The position numbers and the translations under genes are program-made. From an uncultured bacterium (GTDB taxonomy: Bacteria > Cyanobacteriota > Vampirovibrionia > Gastranaerophilales > Gastranaerophilaceae), in assembly GCA_902788345.1 (NCBI GenBank), contig CADAJP010000002.1, forward strand, positions 62,001 to 126,000: a DNA stretch of 64,000 bases, read 5' to 3'. This document shows, piece by piece, positions 34,979 through 43,742 of the stretch; within the stretch, counting starts at the first letter, position 1; every line of letters starts with the position of its first letter. The notes under the pieces were generated by a model, which had not been told where the DNA came from, did not search any database, and saw only the letters and a list, made by a program, of their open reading frames with translations.

Positions 34979-36739
34979 ATGGATATATTTTCGATTTTTA
35001 CACTAATGGGGGGACTTGCATTTTTCTTATACGGCATGATTGTTATGTCATCAGGGTTGGAAAGAATTGCCGGCGGAAAAATGGAGAAACTCTTAGAACA
35101 ACTTACTTCTAACCCGCTAAAAGGATTACTTGTCGGAATTGGAATGACTGTAGCGGTACAAAGTTCATCAGCCGTAACCGTTATGCTTGTGGGTTTTGTA
35201 AACTCCGGAATTATGAAGTTATCCCAAACCGTTGCAATTATTATAGGTTCAAACATAGGAACAACAGTAACTTCTTGGTTTTTAAGTTTATCAGGCATAC
35301 AGAGTACAAATTTCTTTTTAAGACTTTTAAAACCAGAATCATTCTCTCCGATTCTGGCATTAATCGGTGTTATTATGCTTATGACAGGGGGATCAAAATT
35401 TTCAAGAAGAAAACCTGTCGGGACTTTTTTAATAGGATTTGCCATTTTAATGTTTGGCATGGGATTGATGTCATCTTCAATGGCTCCGTTAGCAAATGAT
35501 CCGAGATTTACGCATATATTGACAATATTTACAAATCCGATTTTAGGTTTACTTGTTGGTCTTGTTATTACAATGATTATACAAAGTTCAGCGGCATCTG
35601 TCGGTATGCTGCAAGCACTTTCAATGACCGGCAGCATCTCATATATGGTTGCTGCCCCGATTATTGCAGGTCAGCATATTGGAACATGTATTACTGCGGT
35701 ACTATCAAGTATTGGTGTTAACACAAATGCAAAAAGGGTTGCGGCAATACATGTTGCATTCAATGTAATCGGTGCAATCATATTTTTAGCTATTTTTGAA
35801 TTATGGCTACATATTTTTGAATACCCGCTGAAACAAATGGCAAATCCGTTCGGCATCGCAGTTGTTCACACTATTTTCAGCATATTAGCAGCAACATGCC
35901 TGTTTCCGTTCAGAAAAACTCTTGAAAAAATATCTTATCTTGTTGTTAAAGACAAAGAAGAAGAAAAAGAAGTTATACTTGATGAAAGATTGCTCAACAC
36001 TCCGTCTATCGCCATTGCTCAATGCTACAAGACAACCGCTGATATGGCAAAATTGACAAGAGAAAATCTTGTTATGTCTGTGAGAATGTTAAAACAATAT
36101 AATCCGAAAATTTCTGAAATCATTGAGAAAAACGAAAACAGAATTGATAAATATCAGGATGTTTTGGGTTCATTCCTTCAAAAATTATCAAGCAAGGAAT
36201 TAAACGAGGAAGATTCTAATAAAATATCACAGCTAATACTTTCTATTTCTGATTTTGAAAAAATTGCAGACCATTCAAACCATATTATGCAAATAGCAAA
36301 CCAAATGCATAAAAAAGAATGGGTGCTTGCACCTGAAACAGTTGAAGAACTGAAAAAAGTGGTTAATGCAGTTAAAGAAGTTTATGATATTACGGTAAAA
36401 GCATTTATTTATAATGATTTACGGACTGCATACGAAATTGAACCGTTTGAAAACATTGTAGATGACATTTCATATGTTGCAAAGAAAAACCACATAAGAC
36501 GCGTAAAAAAAGAAAAAGTACATATCCGCAGAAATTTTGCATATGCGGAAATTTTGAATGATTTGGAAAGAATTTCAGACCATTGTTCAAATATTTCGTC
36601 AAACATGATTCAGATGCAAAATCCGTCAGTACCAAAACACGAATTAAAGAATAAATTAAAAACAGTTGATGTTACAGGATTTGCAAAACAGTTGGATGAA
36701 TTTAAAGACAAATACAGTTTGCAATTGATTGAAAAATAG
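34979..36739 (+). CDS. Na/Pi cotransporter family protein with PhoU-like tail
   Basis: 586-residue NptA/YjbB-type membrane protein. The two inverted transport repeats show the signature QSSSAVTVMLVGFVNSG (about 60-76) and QSSAASVGMLQALSMTGS (about 202-219), with IIGSNIGTTVTSW and AGQHIGTCITAVLSSIG. About nine hydrophobic helices end near residue 315, followed by a cytoplasmic PhoU-like helical region (ISDFEKIADHSNHIMQIA and LNDLERISDHCSNISSNM, each with the E/D-D-H metal motif). It imports or exports phosphate with Na+ and is probably phosphate-regulated via the PhoU-like part. The next gene starts 12 bases on. Confidence 0.92.
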   Translation: MDIFSIFTLMGGLAFFLYGMIVMSSGLERIAGGKMEKLLEQLTSNPLKGLLVGIGMTVAVQSSSAVTVMLVGFVNSGIMKLSQTVAIIIGSNIGTTVTSWFLSLSGIQSTNFFLRLLKPESFSPILALIGVIMLMTGGSKFSRRKPVGTFLIGFAILMFGMGLMSSSMAPLANDPRFTHILTIFTNPILGLLVGLVITMIIQSSAASVGMLQALSMTGSISYMVAAPIIAGQHIGTCITAVLSSIGVNTNAKRVAAIHVAFNVIGAIIFLAIFELWLHIFEYPLKQMANPFGIAVVHTIFSILAATCLFPFRKTLEKISYLVVKDKEEEKEVILDERLLNTPSIAIAQCYKTTADMAKLTRENLVMSVRMLKQYNPKISEIIEKNENRIDKYQDVLGSFLQKLSSKELNEEDSNKISQLILSISDFEKIADHSNHIMQIANQMHKKEWVLAPETVEELKKVVNAVKEVYDITVKAFIYNDLRTAYEIEPFENIVDDISYVAKKNHIRRVKKEKVHIRRNFAYAEILNDLERISDHCSNISSNMIQMQNPSVPKHELKNKLKTVDVTGFAKQLDEFKDKYSLQLIEK

Positions 36740-36750
36740 GGGCAATATTT

Positions 36751-37497
36751 ATGATAACCGAAGTAAAAGACAAGTTTTACACACTAGAAAAAACATATCC
36801 GATTTCAATGTCGGAACACGATTTACAATACAGGTTAAAACCTGCCGCACTATTAAATTTACTTCAAGATATGGGTGCAAGAAACATCTTCGGTACTCCA
36901 TTTGGGAATCAGGAATTGAATGCGCAAAACTTGGGCTGGTTTCTTGTCCGCTACAGGATAGAATTTGATAAATACCCAAAAGAACTTTCTGAAATCAGTT
37001 TAAGAACAGAAAACAGAGGAACTATCCGTCAAACAGCATACAGGGATTTTGAAGCCTACACCACAGAAGGTGAAAGAATTTTAAGGGCAACAACTTCTTG
37101 GCTTATGGTTGATTTGGAAACCAAATCATTAGTAAATATTGAGCAAAAATTTCCGGACATTAAAAAATTTGAAAAAAGAGAAGATGACCTGACATTAAGA
37201 AAATTAAAAACTATTACAGAATGGAACAAAGAAAAAACATTCCACGTAAGATACGAAGATCTTGATATGAATGGTCATGTTAACAACACTATTTATATGT
37301 CCTGGGCAATAGAAGCTCTTGATATGGATTTTCTTAACACCCACAACATCAAAAATATAGACATATATTTTAAGCACGAAGTAAGATACGGTGATGACAT
37401 AATTTCACTTGCTTATGTGCAGGATGATTATTCCGAGCATTTGATAAAAATAGCACAAACCGGTGAAGAAGTTTGCTTAATCAGAATAGAGTATTAA
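36751..37497 (+). CDS. Acyl-ACP thioesterase
   Basis: 248-residue double hot-dog thioesterase of the FatA/FatB family, which frees fatty acids from acyl-ACP. The first domain has LLNLLQDMGARNIFG and NLGWFLVRYRIEFDKYP; the second has the catalytic set in YEDLDMNGHVNNTIYMSW (Asp, Asn, His) with the Glu of AIEALDMDF. The short bacterial form lacks a transit peptide. GGGGC lies upstream, and the gene is close behind the Na/Pi transporter. The likely role is fatty acid release for membrane remodelling or export, by inference. Confidence 0.9.
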   Translation: MITEVKDKFYTLEKTYPISMSEHDLQYRLKPAALLNLLQDMGARNIFGTPFGNQELNAQNLGWFLVRYRIEFDKYPKELSEISLRTENRGTIRQTAYRDFEAYTTEGERILRATTSWLMVDLETKSLVNIEQKFPDIKKFEKREDDLTLRKLKTITEWNKEKTFHVRYEDLDMNGHVNNTIYMSWAIEALDMDFLNTHNIKNIDIYFKHEVRYGDDIISLAYVQDDYSEHLIKIAQTGEEVCLIRIEY

Positions 37498-37535
37498 AAA
37501 TATACATCTGCTGAAATTTATGATAATATTAACTT

Positions 37536-38069
37536 ATGAATACTACTGCAACCGTTACAATCAAAAGAATGGCTCCGGCAGATATAGACGGAGTTATAAA
37601 TATTGAAGAACAGGCATACGGTTCTCATCATTGGTCTAAAGATTCTTTTTTGCAGGAACTTACCAATGATTTAGCTTGGTATTATTCACTTTTCAATGAA
37701 AAAGGAGAACTTGTTGCGTATGCAGGGACATGGCATATATTAGAAGAAGCGCATATTACAAATATTGCCGTATCTAAAGAAAACAGACGCAAAGGATATG
37801 GCGAAGCACTTTTAAAAGCTATTCTTGATGACTGCTACAAGGAAATGATTAAATATATCACACTTGAAGTGAGAGTAAGCAACACTCCGGCAATAAATCT
37901 TTATACAAAATACGGATTTTCATCTTTTGGCAAAAGAAAAAAATATTATCAGGACAATAATGAAGATGCACTTATTATGTGGACAAAAAATATTTTTCAT
38001 GACGAGTTTAAGACTAATTATGAAAAAATTACAAAAGAATTAGAAGGGAAAATTATTATAAATGCCTGA
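37536..38069 (+). CDS. rimI: Ribosomal protein S18 alanine N-acetyltransferase RimI-like
   Basis: 177-residue GNAT acetyltransferase. ADIDGVINIEEQAYGSHHWS at the N-terminus, AHITNIAVSKENRRKGYGEA as the acetyl-CoA pyrophosphate-binding motif A, and EVRVSNTPAINLYTKYGFSS near the C-terminus match RimI. It acetylates the N-terminal Ala of S18; RimI paralogues with other targets look alike. The C-terminal 30 residues exceed the usual length. A GATAAT eight bases before the ATG with no ribosome binding site suggests a leaderless start. It overlaps bioY by eight bases. Confidence 0.85.
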   Translation: MNTTATVTIKRMAPADIDGVINIEEQAYGSHHWSKDSFLQELTNDLAWYYSLFNEKGELVAYAGTWHILEEAHITNIAVSKENRRKGYGEALLKAILDDCYKEMIKYITLEVRVSNTPAINLYTKYGFSSFGKRKKYYQDNNEDALIMWTKNIFHDEFKTNYEKITKELEGKIIINA

Positions 38070-38727
38070 AGAAGTTTTAATTCCTACAATGAGAAGAATA
38101 GACGAAAAACAAAGGAAATTAAAAATTCCGTTTGTAAATATTGCCCTGATTATTTTATGCACGCTCCTTATTATCGGCTCTACATTTATAAGCATAAATC
38201 TGCAGCATTATATGCTGCCTAAAGGCTATTTTAAAGGTGGAGAATTCATAAGAGAGGATTTTATACAAAGCTTTTTTATAATACCCCAAATACCTGTACT
38301 AATGTTTGTATGCTCAGCAATAGGCAAAAAGCTTGCAACAACCTGCACAAGTATTTATTTTATCCTTGGGATAACAATATTACCTCTTTTTGCTCTTGGC
38401 GGAGGTCCGGGGTATATTACCGAATACAGTTTTGGCTATATTGCGGCATTTATTCCTGCGGTACTGATTGCAGGAAATATATTGGGTAAAAAATATACAT
38501 TTATGAATATGCTCCTTTCAGCATTAAGTGCGGTTCTTATAATACACATAGTAGGAATTTCTTATATGACTATTGTTGCATTATTAAAACATGACGGAAA
38601 AACATTTATACAAGGCTGGATACAGGCACAAAGCGGCATAAAAATTATATATGACTTTGTTTTAAGCTTTGTTTGTATAATTATCGGGAAATATATCCGA
38701 GCTTTCTTCAATTTCATTTCTGATTAA
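38062..38727 (+). CDS. bioY: BioY family biotin transporter substrate-binding subunit
   Basis: 221-residue integral membrane protein of the energy-coupling-factor S-component family. After about 25 hydrophilic residues come six hydrophobic segments, with the BioY landmarks IPQIPVLMFVCSAIGKKLAT and the biotin-binding stretch ALGGGPGYI, then FGYIAAFIPAVLIAGNILGK. It takes up biotin, alone or with ECF A/T subunits, which are not in the window. The gene overlaps rimI by eight bases. Confidence 0.85.
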   Translation: MPEEVLIPTMRRIDEKQRKLKIPFVNIALIILCTLLIIGSTFISINLQHYMLPKGYFKGGEFIREDFIQSFFIIPQIPVLMFVCSAIGKKLATTCTSIYFILGITILPLFALGGGPGYITEYSFGYIAAFIPAVLIAGNILGKKYTFMNMLLSALSAVLIIHIVGISYMTIVALLKHDGKTFIQGWIQAQSGIKIIYDFVLSFVCIIIGKYIRAFFNFISD

Positions 38728-38783
38728 TATTTGAAAGAACAGCTAAAATATGCTATTATATAACTTGAATAAGCGGAGGGTTT

Positions 38784-39686
38784 ATGAATTTTCATGCAAT
38801 TATTACGGATATACCGGTTTTAATAGTTTTAGCCGTGTTTATAACTTCTTTAATATATTGCTGCGTACAATATTTTAAAGTTTCAAGAAACTTAAAAGAA
38901 ATTATATATTTTCTTTCAACATTTAAGAAAAATGATTTGAATTTCAGATTCAAAGAATTGGATTCCTGGATGTTGTCAAATCCTTATTTGGTTTCTACTT
39001 GGTTAGAATTTAAAAATACACTTGTATTTTCAGAAGCTGTAGCATTAAAAGACGGTGATGATTATCAGTATCAGGATGTATCATCAACAGTTCAAAATGT
39101 TCAGACAACAGTTGACCCGTTGTATTTCTTTAATGAAGAATCGCTGGTCACATCAAAATTCAATTACAAAATGACACAAACAATACCGACAATCTTAACA
39201 GGTTTTGGTCCGTTATTTACATTTATGAAGATTGCTATTGCGTTCGGTATGATTGATTTTTCATCACCGGATAAAACAATAAATTCCGTTGCAGCATTTA
39301 TGCATGGCATGCAGGCAGCTGCTTTCGTATCAGTTGTTGCGGTATCATCTTCCCTTATTTATTTGCTTATTGAAAAAGTATTATATCAAGTTCTTTGTAA
39401 AGGGCCGCAACATGAAATTCAAAATATCATGGGAGAACTTTTTGCAAGTATTACATCTGAAAAATTCTTGTATGAAATTCTCAGAGAATCAAAAATTCAG
39501 AATAATGCCGCTGCAAATTCAATTGTAGATATACCAAAACAATTTAAAGGTGCATTTAATGAAACAATGGCAGCCAACCTTGTTCCATACCTTGAAAATT
39601 TAATCTTTGGTCTTAATCAATTGAACAAACAAATGAAAGAGCTGGCAAAGAAAACAAGCAATGACGAAGTTGACGGATTATTCTAG
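38784..39686 (+). CDS. MotA/TolQ/ExbB-like proton-channel protein, ZorA-like
   Basis: 300-residue inner-membrane protein. One N-terminal helix (about 10-30), a soluble region to about residue 130, then two helices (about 133-155, TIPTILTGFGPLFTFMKIAI; about 172-200, AAFVSVVAVSSSLIYLLIEK) matching the MotA/ExbB channel core. A C-terminal helical tail of about 95 residues follows, much shorter than the tail of Zorya ZorA. Paired with the next gene (nine bases away), it should form an ion-driven MotAB-type motor complex. No flagellar, Tol or TonB genes are close. GGAGG precedes the ATG. Confidence 0.7.
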   Translation: MNFHAIITDIPVLIVLAVFITSLIYCCVQYFKVSRNLKEIIYFLSTFKKNDLNFRFKELDSWMLSNPYLVSTWLEFKNTLVFSEAVALKDGDDYQYQDVSSTVQNVQTTVDPLYFFNEESLVTSKFNYKMTQTIPTILTGFGPLFTFMKIAIAFGMIDFSSPDKTINSVAAFMHGMQAAAFVSVVAVSSSLIYLLIEKVLYQVLCKGPQHEIQNIMGELFASITSEKFLYEILRESKIQNNAAANSIVDIPKQFKGAFNETMAANLVPYLENLIFGLNQLNKQMKELAKKTSNDEVDGLF

Positions 39687-39695
39687 GGGATAAAA

Positions 39696-40388
39696 ATGGC
39701 ATTATTACAGAGAAAAAATCGAATAGAAGAAGATAACGGCAACATATTTTGGGTAACAATGTCTGACCTTATGCTTGGTTTGGCGATTATCTTCATAACA
39801 CTTTTTGTCCTTGCAATGACAGGTTTTAACCAAAAATCCGTACAACAACAAAGAGTCAAAATGGAAGTAGCAAAAAAAATAGAAACAGAACTTCAAAAGC
39901 AAAATATAAATGCTCATGTTGACAGAATGACAGGCGATTTAAAAATTCCGTCTTCTGCACTTTTTGAAGTAAACAGCTATGTGTTAAAACCGGAAGGAAA
40001 AGTTTTCTTGGATAAATTAACCCCAATATATGTTAATACGATATTTTCAAGTAAAAAACTTGTTGATAATATTGACAGTATCATAATTGTAGGACACACG
40101 GATTCACAAACATTTGCCGGTGTAGATTCAATTAATGAACAGTTCATTCGCAACATGGATTTGAGTACAAAAAGGGCAAATTCAGTTGCAGCATACATGC
40201 TTGAAGGTAAGTATAAACCTGAATTTAATGAGGGTTTCAGACACATGATTACCGTTGAAGGCCGAAGTTTCAATGATTTAATACTAAACAGCAAAGGTCA
40301 GGAAGATATGGCTCAAAGCCGCCGTGTTGAAATCAAATTAAAGGTTAAAGACTGGAGTATAGCAACATTCTTTGGACTTAAAATATGA
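39696..40388 (+). CDS. OmpA/MotB-like protein, ZorB-like
   Basis: 230-residue protein with a short N-terminus, one membrane helix ([20 protein letters not shown], residues 22-41), a coiled-coil linker and a C-terminal OmpA/MotB peptidoglycan-binding domain ([11 protein letters not shown], then [17 protein letters not shown] and [13 protein letters not shown]). Asp24 at the start of the helix is in the position of the ion-carrying Asp of MotB and ZorB. The partner channel gene is directly upstream; the next gene starts four bases before this stop. ZorC, ZorD and ZorE are not nearby, so a complete Zorya system is not claimed. Confidence 0.75.
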   Translation: MALLQRKNRIEEDNGNIFWVTMSDLMLGLAIIFITLFVLAMTGFNQKSVQQQRVKMEVAKKIETELQKQNINAHVDRMTGDLKIPSSALFEVNSYVLKPEGKVFLDKLTPIYVNTIFSSKKLVDNIDSIIIVGHTDSQTFAGVDSINEQFIRNMDLSTKRANSVAAYMLEGKYKPEFNEGFRHMITVEGRSFNDLILNSKGQEDMAQSRRVEIKLKVKDWSIATFFGLKI

Positions 40389-41746
40389 TAGAAGAAAATA
40401 ATATTATTGAAACCATCAATATGATTAAGCTCTACAATCTTGACATCAGGACTGTTACGCTTGCTCTGAGCCTCAGGGATTGCATGAGCGAAGATATAAA
40501 TAAGGTTTGCGATAATATTTATAACAAAATTAAAAACTATGCAAAAAACCTTGTAGGTTATGCTGATGAACTGGCTGACGAATATTCTATACCTATAATA
40601 AATAAACGTATAGCAGTAACCCCTATTTCACTAATCGGAGAGGCATGCAAAAATCCTGATTATATAAAAATAGCAAAAACTCTTGATGAAGCGGCAAAAG
40701 AAGTCGGGGTTAATTTTGTAGGCGGTTATAGTGCATTGGTGCAAAAAGGCTGTACTAAAGGAGATAATTTACTTATAGAAAGCATCCCTGAAGCACTTTG
40801 CCAAACAGAACGGGTATGTTCATCTGTTAATGTAGCATCATCTAAAGCGGGTATCAATATGGATGCCGTTTTAAAAATGTCAAAAGTTATTAAAAAATCT
40901 GCAGAACTTACTAAAGATAAAGATTGTATCGGGGCAGCAAAACTTGTTGTATTTTGTAATGTCCCTGATGATAATCCTTTCATGGCAGGAGCATTTTGCG
41001 GAATGGGGGAACCTGAAGCAGCATTAAATGTTGGAGTTTCCGGCCCCGGAGTTGTTCGTGCGGCGGTGGAAGATATGGACAAAACTGCGGATATGAGTGC
41101 TTTAGCTAACAAAATAAAACAAACAGCATATAAAATTACTTCTACCGGAGAACTAATCGGAAGAAAATTATCAAAAAGATTAAATATACCTTTTGGGGTA
41201 ATCGATTTATCACTTGCACCAACACCCGCAGTTGGTGACAGCGTAGCCGGAATTTTTCAGGCTATGGGTTTAGAGCATGCCGGAGCACATGGCACAACAG
41301 CGGCTCTTGCGATGCTAAATGATGCGGTAAAAAAAGGCGGAACAATGGCAAGTTCACATGTCGGCGGACTATCAGGAGCATTTATTCCTGTATCTGAAGA
41401 TGCGGGAATGATAGAAGCCGCTCAAAAAGAATACCTAAATGTATATAAATTAGAAGCAATGACATCAGTATGCTCTGTAGGTCTTGATATGATAGCAATA
41501 CCCGGAGATACACATGAAGATGTAATTGCCGGAATGATTGCAGATGAGATGGCAATAGGCATGATTAACAAAAAAACAACGGCAGTGAGAATAATACCCG
41601 CTATCAATAAAAAAGCCGGAGATGAAGTTTCATTTGGCGGTTTACTGGGAACTGCACCGGTCATGCCTGTAAATAACTTATCAAGCTCTGATTTTGTAAA
41701 AAGAGGGGGAAGGATACCTGCTCCTATACATAGTCTAAATAATTAG
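40385..41746 (+). CDS. DUF711/UPF0210 family protein (PFL-like)
   Basis: 453-residue cytoplasmic protein of the UPF0210 family, structurally related to pyruvate formate-lyase-like barrels. Landmarks are [13 protein letters not shown] near the N-terminus, [35 protein letters not shown], and a long conserved block with [20 protein letters not shown] and [19 protein letters not shown]. No glycyl-radical motif is evident. The biochemical role is not established. It overlaps the OmpA-like gene by four bases and may be coupled to it. Confidence 0.87.
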   Translation: MIEENNIIETINMIKLYNLDIRTVTLALSLRDCMSEDINKVCDNIYNKIKNYAKNLVGYADELADEYSIPIINKRIAVTPISLIGEACKNPDYIKIAKTLDEAAKEVGVNFVGGYSALVQKGCTKGDNLLIESIPEALCQTERVCSSVNVASSKAGINMDAVLKMSKVIKKSAELTKDKDCIGAAKLVVFCNVPDDNPFMAGAFCGMGEPEAALNVGVSGPGVVRAAVEDMDKTADMSALANKIKQTAYKITSTGELIGRKLSKRLNIPFGVIDLSLAPTPAVGDSVAGIFQAMGLEHAGAHGTTAALAMLNDAVKKGGTMASSHVGGLSGAFIPVSEDAGMIEAAQKEYLNVYKLEAMTSVCSVGLDMIAIPGDTHEDVIAGMIADEMAIGMINKKTTAVRIIPAINKKAGDEVSFGGLLGTAPVMPVNNLSSSDFVKRGGRIPAPIHSLNN

Positions 41747-41803
41747 AAAGAATTAAAGTTTTCTGTACTAAATACCGATAATAATAAAAAAAGAGGAATA
41801 AAT

Positions 41804-42283
41804 ATGGTTGCAACATTACATGAAATGGCGATTAAACTGCAGGAATACATCATTGAACAGCAGGAAGACGCCCACAACGTATCTTCATTGAATATTAACC
41901 GTTACAATAACATGAAACTCATCATGGACGGTAAAATCGGTTATCCGCATGTTATCGTCAGGATAGGAATATCGGAAGTAACATACAACCTCAGAGATTT
42001 GATAAAAATTGACGGGGGGTTAGGTTCTGATGAAAAATATGTAAGACAATGGATTGGCAAAAGTACCATCAAATATGATTTAACAGATATTTACAACAGC
42101 TTTGAAAAGAATGCCCGAATTGACAGTAAAGATGGTTCATTTAAAGGTAAAAAAGAGGGTGAAGCAGATGATTTTGCCTCTACTCATGCTGAAACAGCAA
42201 GAAATATTAATTTATTAAAAGACGAAGTGCGTGCGATATTAAGTGCCCGTTCAAAAGAAAGAGCTGCAAGATTAAACAAATAA
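41804..42283 (+). CDS. Hypothetical protein
   Basis: 159-residue soluble protein, unrecognised. A helical N-terminus (ATLHEMAIKLQEYIIEQQED) is followed by a beta-rich middle (NNMKLIMDGKIGYPHVIVRI) and a basic helical C-terminus (LKDEVRAILSARSKERAARL). AAGAGGAAT precedes the ATG. It is the last gene before the strong terminator at 42305 and the last core-like gene before the accessory region. Confidence 0.6.
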   Translation: MVATLHEMAIKLQEYIIEQQEDAHNVSSLNINRYNNMKLIMDGKIGYPHVIVRIGISEVTYNLRDLIKIDGGLGSDEKYVRQWIGKSTIKYDLTDIYNSFEKNARIDSKDGSFKGKKEGEADDFASTHAETARNINLLKDEVRAILSARSKERAARLNK

Positions 42284-42304
42284 ACAATTATATCTTAAAT
42301 TACA

Positions 42305-42338
42305 GCCGTTAGTATAAATTATATACTAACGGCTTTTG
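42305..42338 (+). terminator. Rho-independent terminator
   Basis: A 12-bp perfect stem (GCCGTTAGTATA, 42305-42316, with 42322-42333) and five-base loop are followed by TTTTG. It closes the operon ending at 42283. Confidence 0.88.
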
Positions 42339-42550
42339 TATTAATAAGTTAAGAATTGTTAACAAATCATGAAATAAAAAGGCAATTTCTCCGAACAAAA
42401 ATACTTTATATACATGTAAGGGAAATCACAAATTTCTAAACAAAGGGAAAATAAATTAAATAGTTAAATTCTACGATATATGTGAAACAGGATTTAAGTA
42501 AAAAAAGTTTTTTTATACTCTCTCTCTTAATATCCTCGTGTTTATTTAAT

Positions 42551-42577
42551 GTTGCCATAACTTGGCAACTTTTTTTT
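42551..42577 (+). terminator. Hairpin followed by T-tract
   Basis: Stem GTTGCCA-TAACT-TGGCAAC (42551-42569) followed by eight T. No gene clearly ends just upstream, so it may terminate an unrecognised small RNA or read-through from the left. Confidence 0.65.
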
Positions 42578-42584
42578 GCCGTTA

Positions 42585-42658
42585 TAGTGTGGTTATATGG
42601 ATTTTTATAATTATGTAATATTTAGGTTAATTGTTTTCACCACAATTTCACCACACTA
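42585..42658. repeat. Candidate integrase arm-type repeats / att region
   Basis: TTTCACCACA occurs twice 11 bases apart (42635-42644, 42646-42655). TAGTGTGGT at 42585-42593 is the exact inverse of ACCACACTA at 42650-42658. Clustered direct and inverted TGTGGT(GAAA) copies at an island edge resemble arm sites of tyrosine integrases. No integrase is in the window. Confidence 0.35.
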
Positions 42659-42737
42659 GAATCTCAAAAAATATTTTTTTATCAAATAATTTTTCAAGAT
42701 ATTTCATAATATTTCTATTCGTTTCTACGTAAATAAA

Positions 42738-42774
42738 GTAAAGTAAAAAGGAGTACATTTTGATGTACTCCTTT
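42738..42774 (-). terminator. Rho-independent terminator of the island's left-most gene group
   Basis: A 12-bp perfect stem (AAAGGAGTACAT, 42747-42758, with 42763-42774) and four-base loop; on the minus strand it is followed by a T-rich tail. It lies 23 bases past the stop at 42797. Confidence 0.85.
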
Positions 42775-42796
42775 AACAATATTTCTACAAATCTAT

Positions 42797-43129
42797 TTAT
42801 ATTTCTTTATCTCTATTTAACCATCTAAGATATGCTTGCTCATCAATTAAAACTCTACGTCCTTCTCGATGGACTACATTATAATCATCAAATCCATTTT
42901 CTTGAGATCTATGAATTTTCATCCTCAACCCACTAATGGATGGATAATCATAATATTTGTTCCATGCCGTTACAGGAATTAATCGAGTTTCTTTTATTGA
43001 GGGATATAATTTTTCATGAAGAATTAAGATTTCATTAATTCCATCCCTTACGTCTGAACCATATTTTTTGCTTAATTTACTGATTTTTCGACTTATTAAA
43101 TCTTCAACATCTGATTTTTTATATAACAT
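42797..43129 (-). CDS. Excisionase-like DNA-binding protein
   Basis: 110-residue protein. The C-terminal half (RLIPVTAWNKYYDYPSISGL, then ENGFDDYNVVHREGRRVLID and EQAYLRWL) has the winged-helix plan of excisionases and phage/pyocin activator-type proteins that start with a 'pick the site by helix, read by wing' domain. The N-terminal half (LYKKSDVEDLISRKISKLSK) is helical. At the element edge, next to candidate integrase sites, an Xis or regulatory role is a reasonable inference. AAAGGAAT lies upstream. Confidence 0.55.
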   Translation of the reverse strand: MLYKKSDVEDLISRKISKLSKKYGSDVRDGINEILILHEKLYPSIKETRLIPVTAWNKYYDYPSISGLRMKIHRSQENGFDDYNVVHREGRRVLIDEQAYLRWLNRDKEI

Positions 43130-43191
43130 AAGCTAATATTCCTTTTTACTTCTTCGGGTAAGATTCTTAATTCCAATCCCTTGTTAATGTG

Positions 43192-43650
43192 TTATTTTAA
43201 TAATGCATTTAATTTTTCATTTAATTCTTTTTCCTTTTCATCAACGAGGTATTGTAACTCCATGGCTACATTTGCATCATTTAATTTTTCTATATTCGAA
43301 ATGTTTGTGCTTATAGATGTAAAGGTGTAATGTCCATGATTACATTTAATTTCAAGGACAACATCAAAGACTATAACATCGCCCTCTTGCAGAGAATCTA
43401 ATAGTTTAATCTTTTTTATATCATCCGTTGTTTGAACATTCTTTTTTATTGATTCAAACTTTATTCCAAATAATTCAATATCGTAAAAATTGTTGAAAAA
43501 GCTTGTATTTCTATATTTTATACCTTTTATTTTTCGATTATCAAAATCTTCTTTTAATAAAGAGTTTTTAAATGCATAAAGTGTTTTTTTTGTATCATTT
43601 TCTTTTACAACACATTTACCTGCATATTCTGCTATCAATTTTACTTTCAT
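43192..43650 (-). CDS. Hypothetical protein, related to the next gene
   Basis: 152-residue soluble protein, family not recognised. The middle has SLQEGDVIVFDVVLEIK, a beta-strand motif shared with the neighbour at 43743-44204 (TLTEGDVITFDLKGFIY), and both carry a KGxxY/F-rich first half, so they look like distant paralogues. The C-terminus is a charged helix (VDEKEKELNEKLNALLK). I start at ATG 43650, which has AAAGGATAAT directly upstream; an ATG at 43683 adds 11 basic residues without such a site. Confidence 0.55.
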   Translation of the reverse strand: MKVKLIAEYAGKCVVKENDTKKTLYAFKNSLLKEDFDNRKIKGIKYRNTSFFNNFYDIELFGIKFESIKKNVQTTDDIKKIKLLDSLQEGDVIVFDVVLEIKCNHGHYTFTSISTNISNIEKLNDANVAMELQYLVDEKEKELNEKLNALLK

Positions 43651-43742
43651 ATTATCCTTTCGTTTCTTTGTCATACTTTTCATACTATTCCCTCTACGGG
43701 GGAGTCATATATTCCGTAGTTAATTTGGAATTTGAGAGTTTT

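Larger units (their letters stand above)
42284..42796. other. Junction region between core chromosome and accessory island
   Basis: 513 bases without a gene. It holds, in order, the terminator at 42305, an A+T-rich stretch without recognisable RNA gene (42340-42550), a second terminator-like hairpin (42551), a cluster of TGTGGT-type repeats (42585-42658), and a minus-strand terminator (42738-42774). Core genes lie to the left and mobile-element genes to the right, so this is the probable left boundary of the island. Confidence 0.55.

Noticed and set aside
38784..40388. A complete Zorya defence system.
   Set aside because: ZorC, ZorD and ZorE are absent on both sides; neighbours are bioY and a DUF711 gene.
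42340..42550. A structural RNA such as tmRNA or 6S RNA before the hairpin at 42551.
   Set aside because: No tRNA-like acceptor end or TPsiC motif and no convincing long-range pairing; only the hairpin is clear.
42747..42774. The 12-bp hairpin as another REP element.
   Set aside because: It lacks the GTAG head, and its T-rich tail and position after a stop codon fit a terminator.
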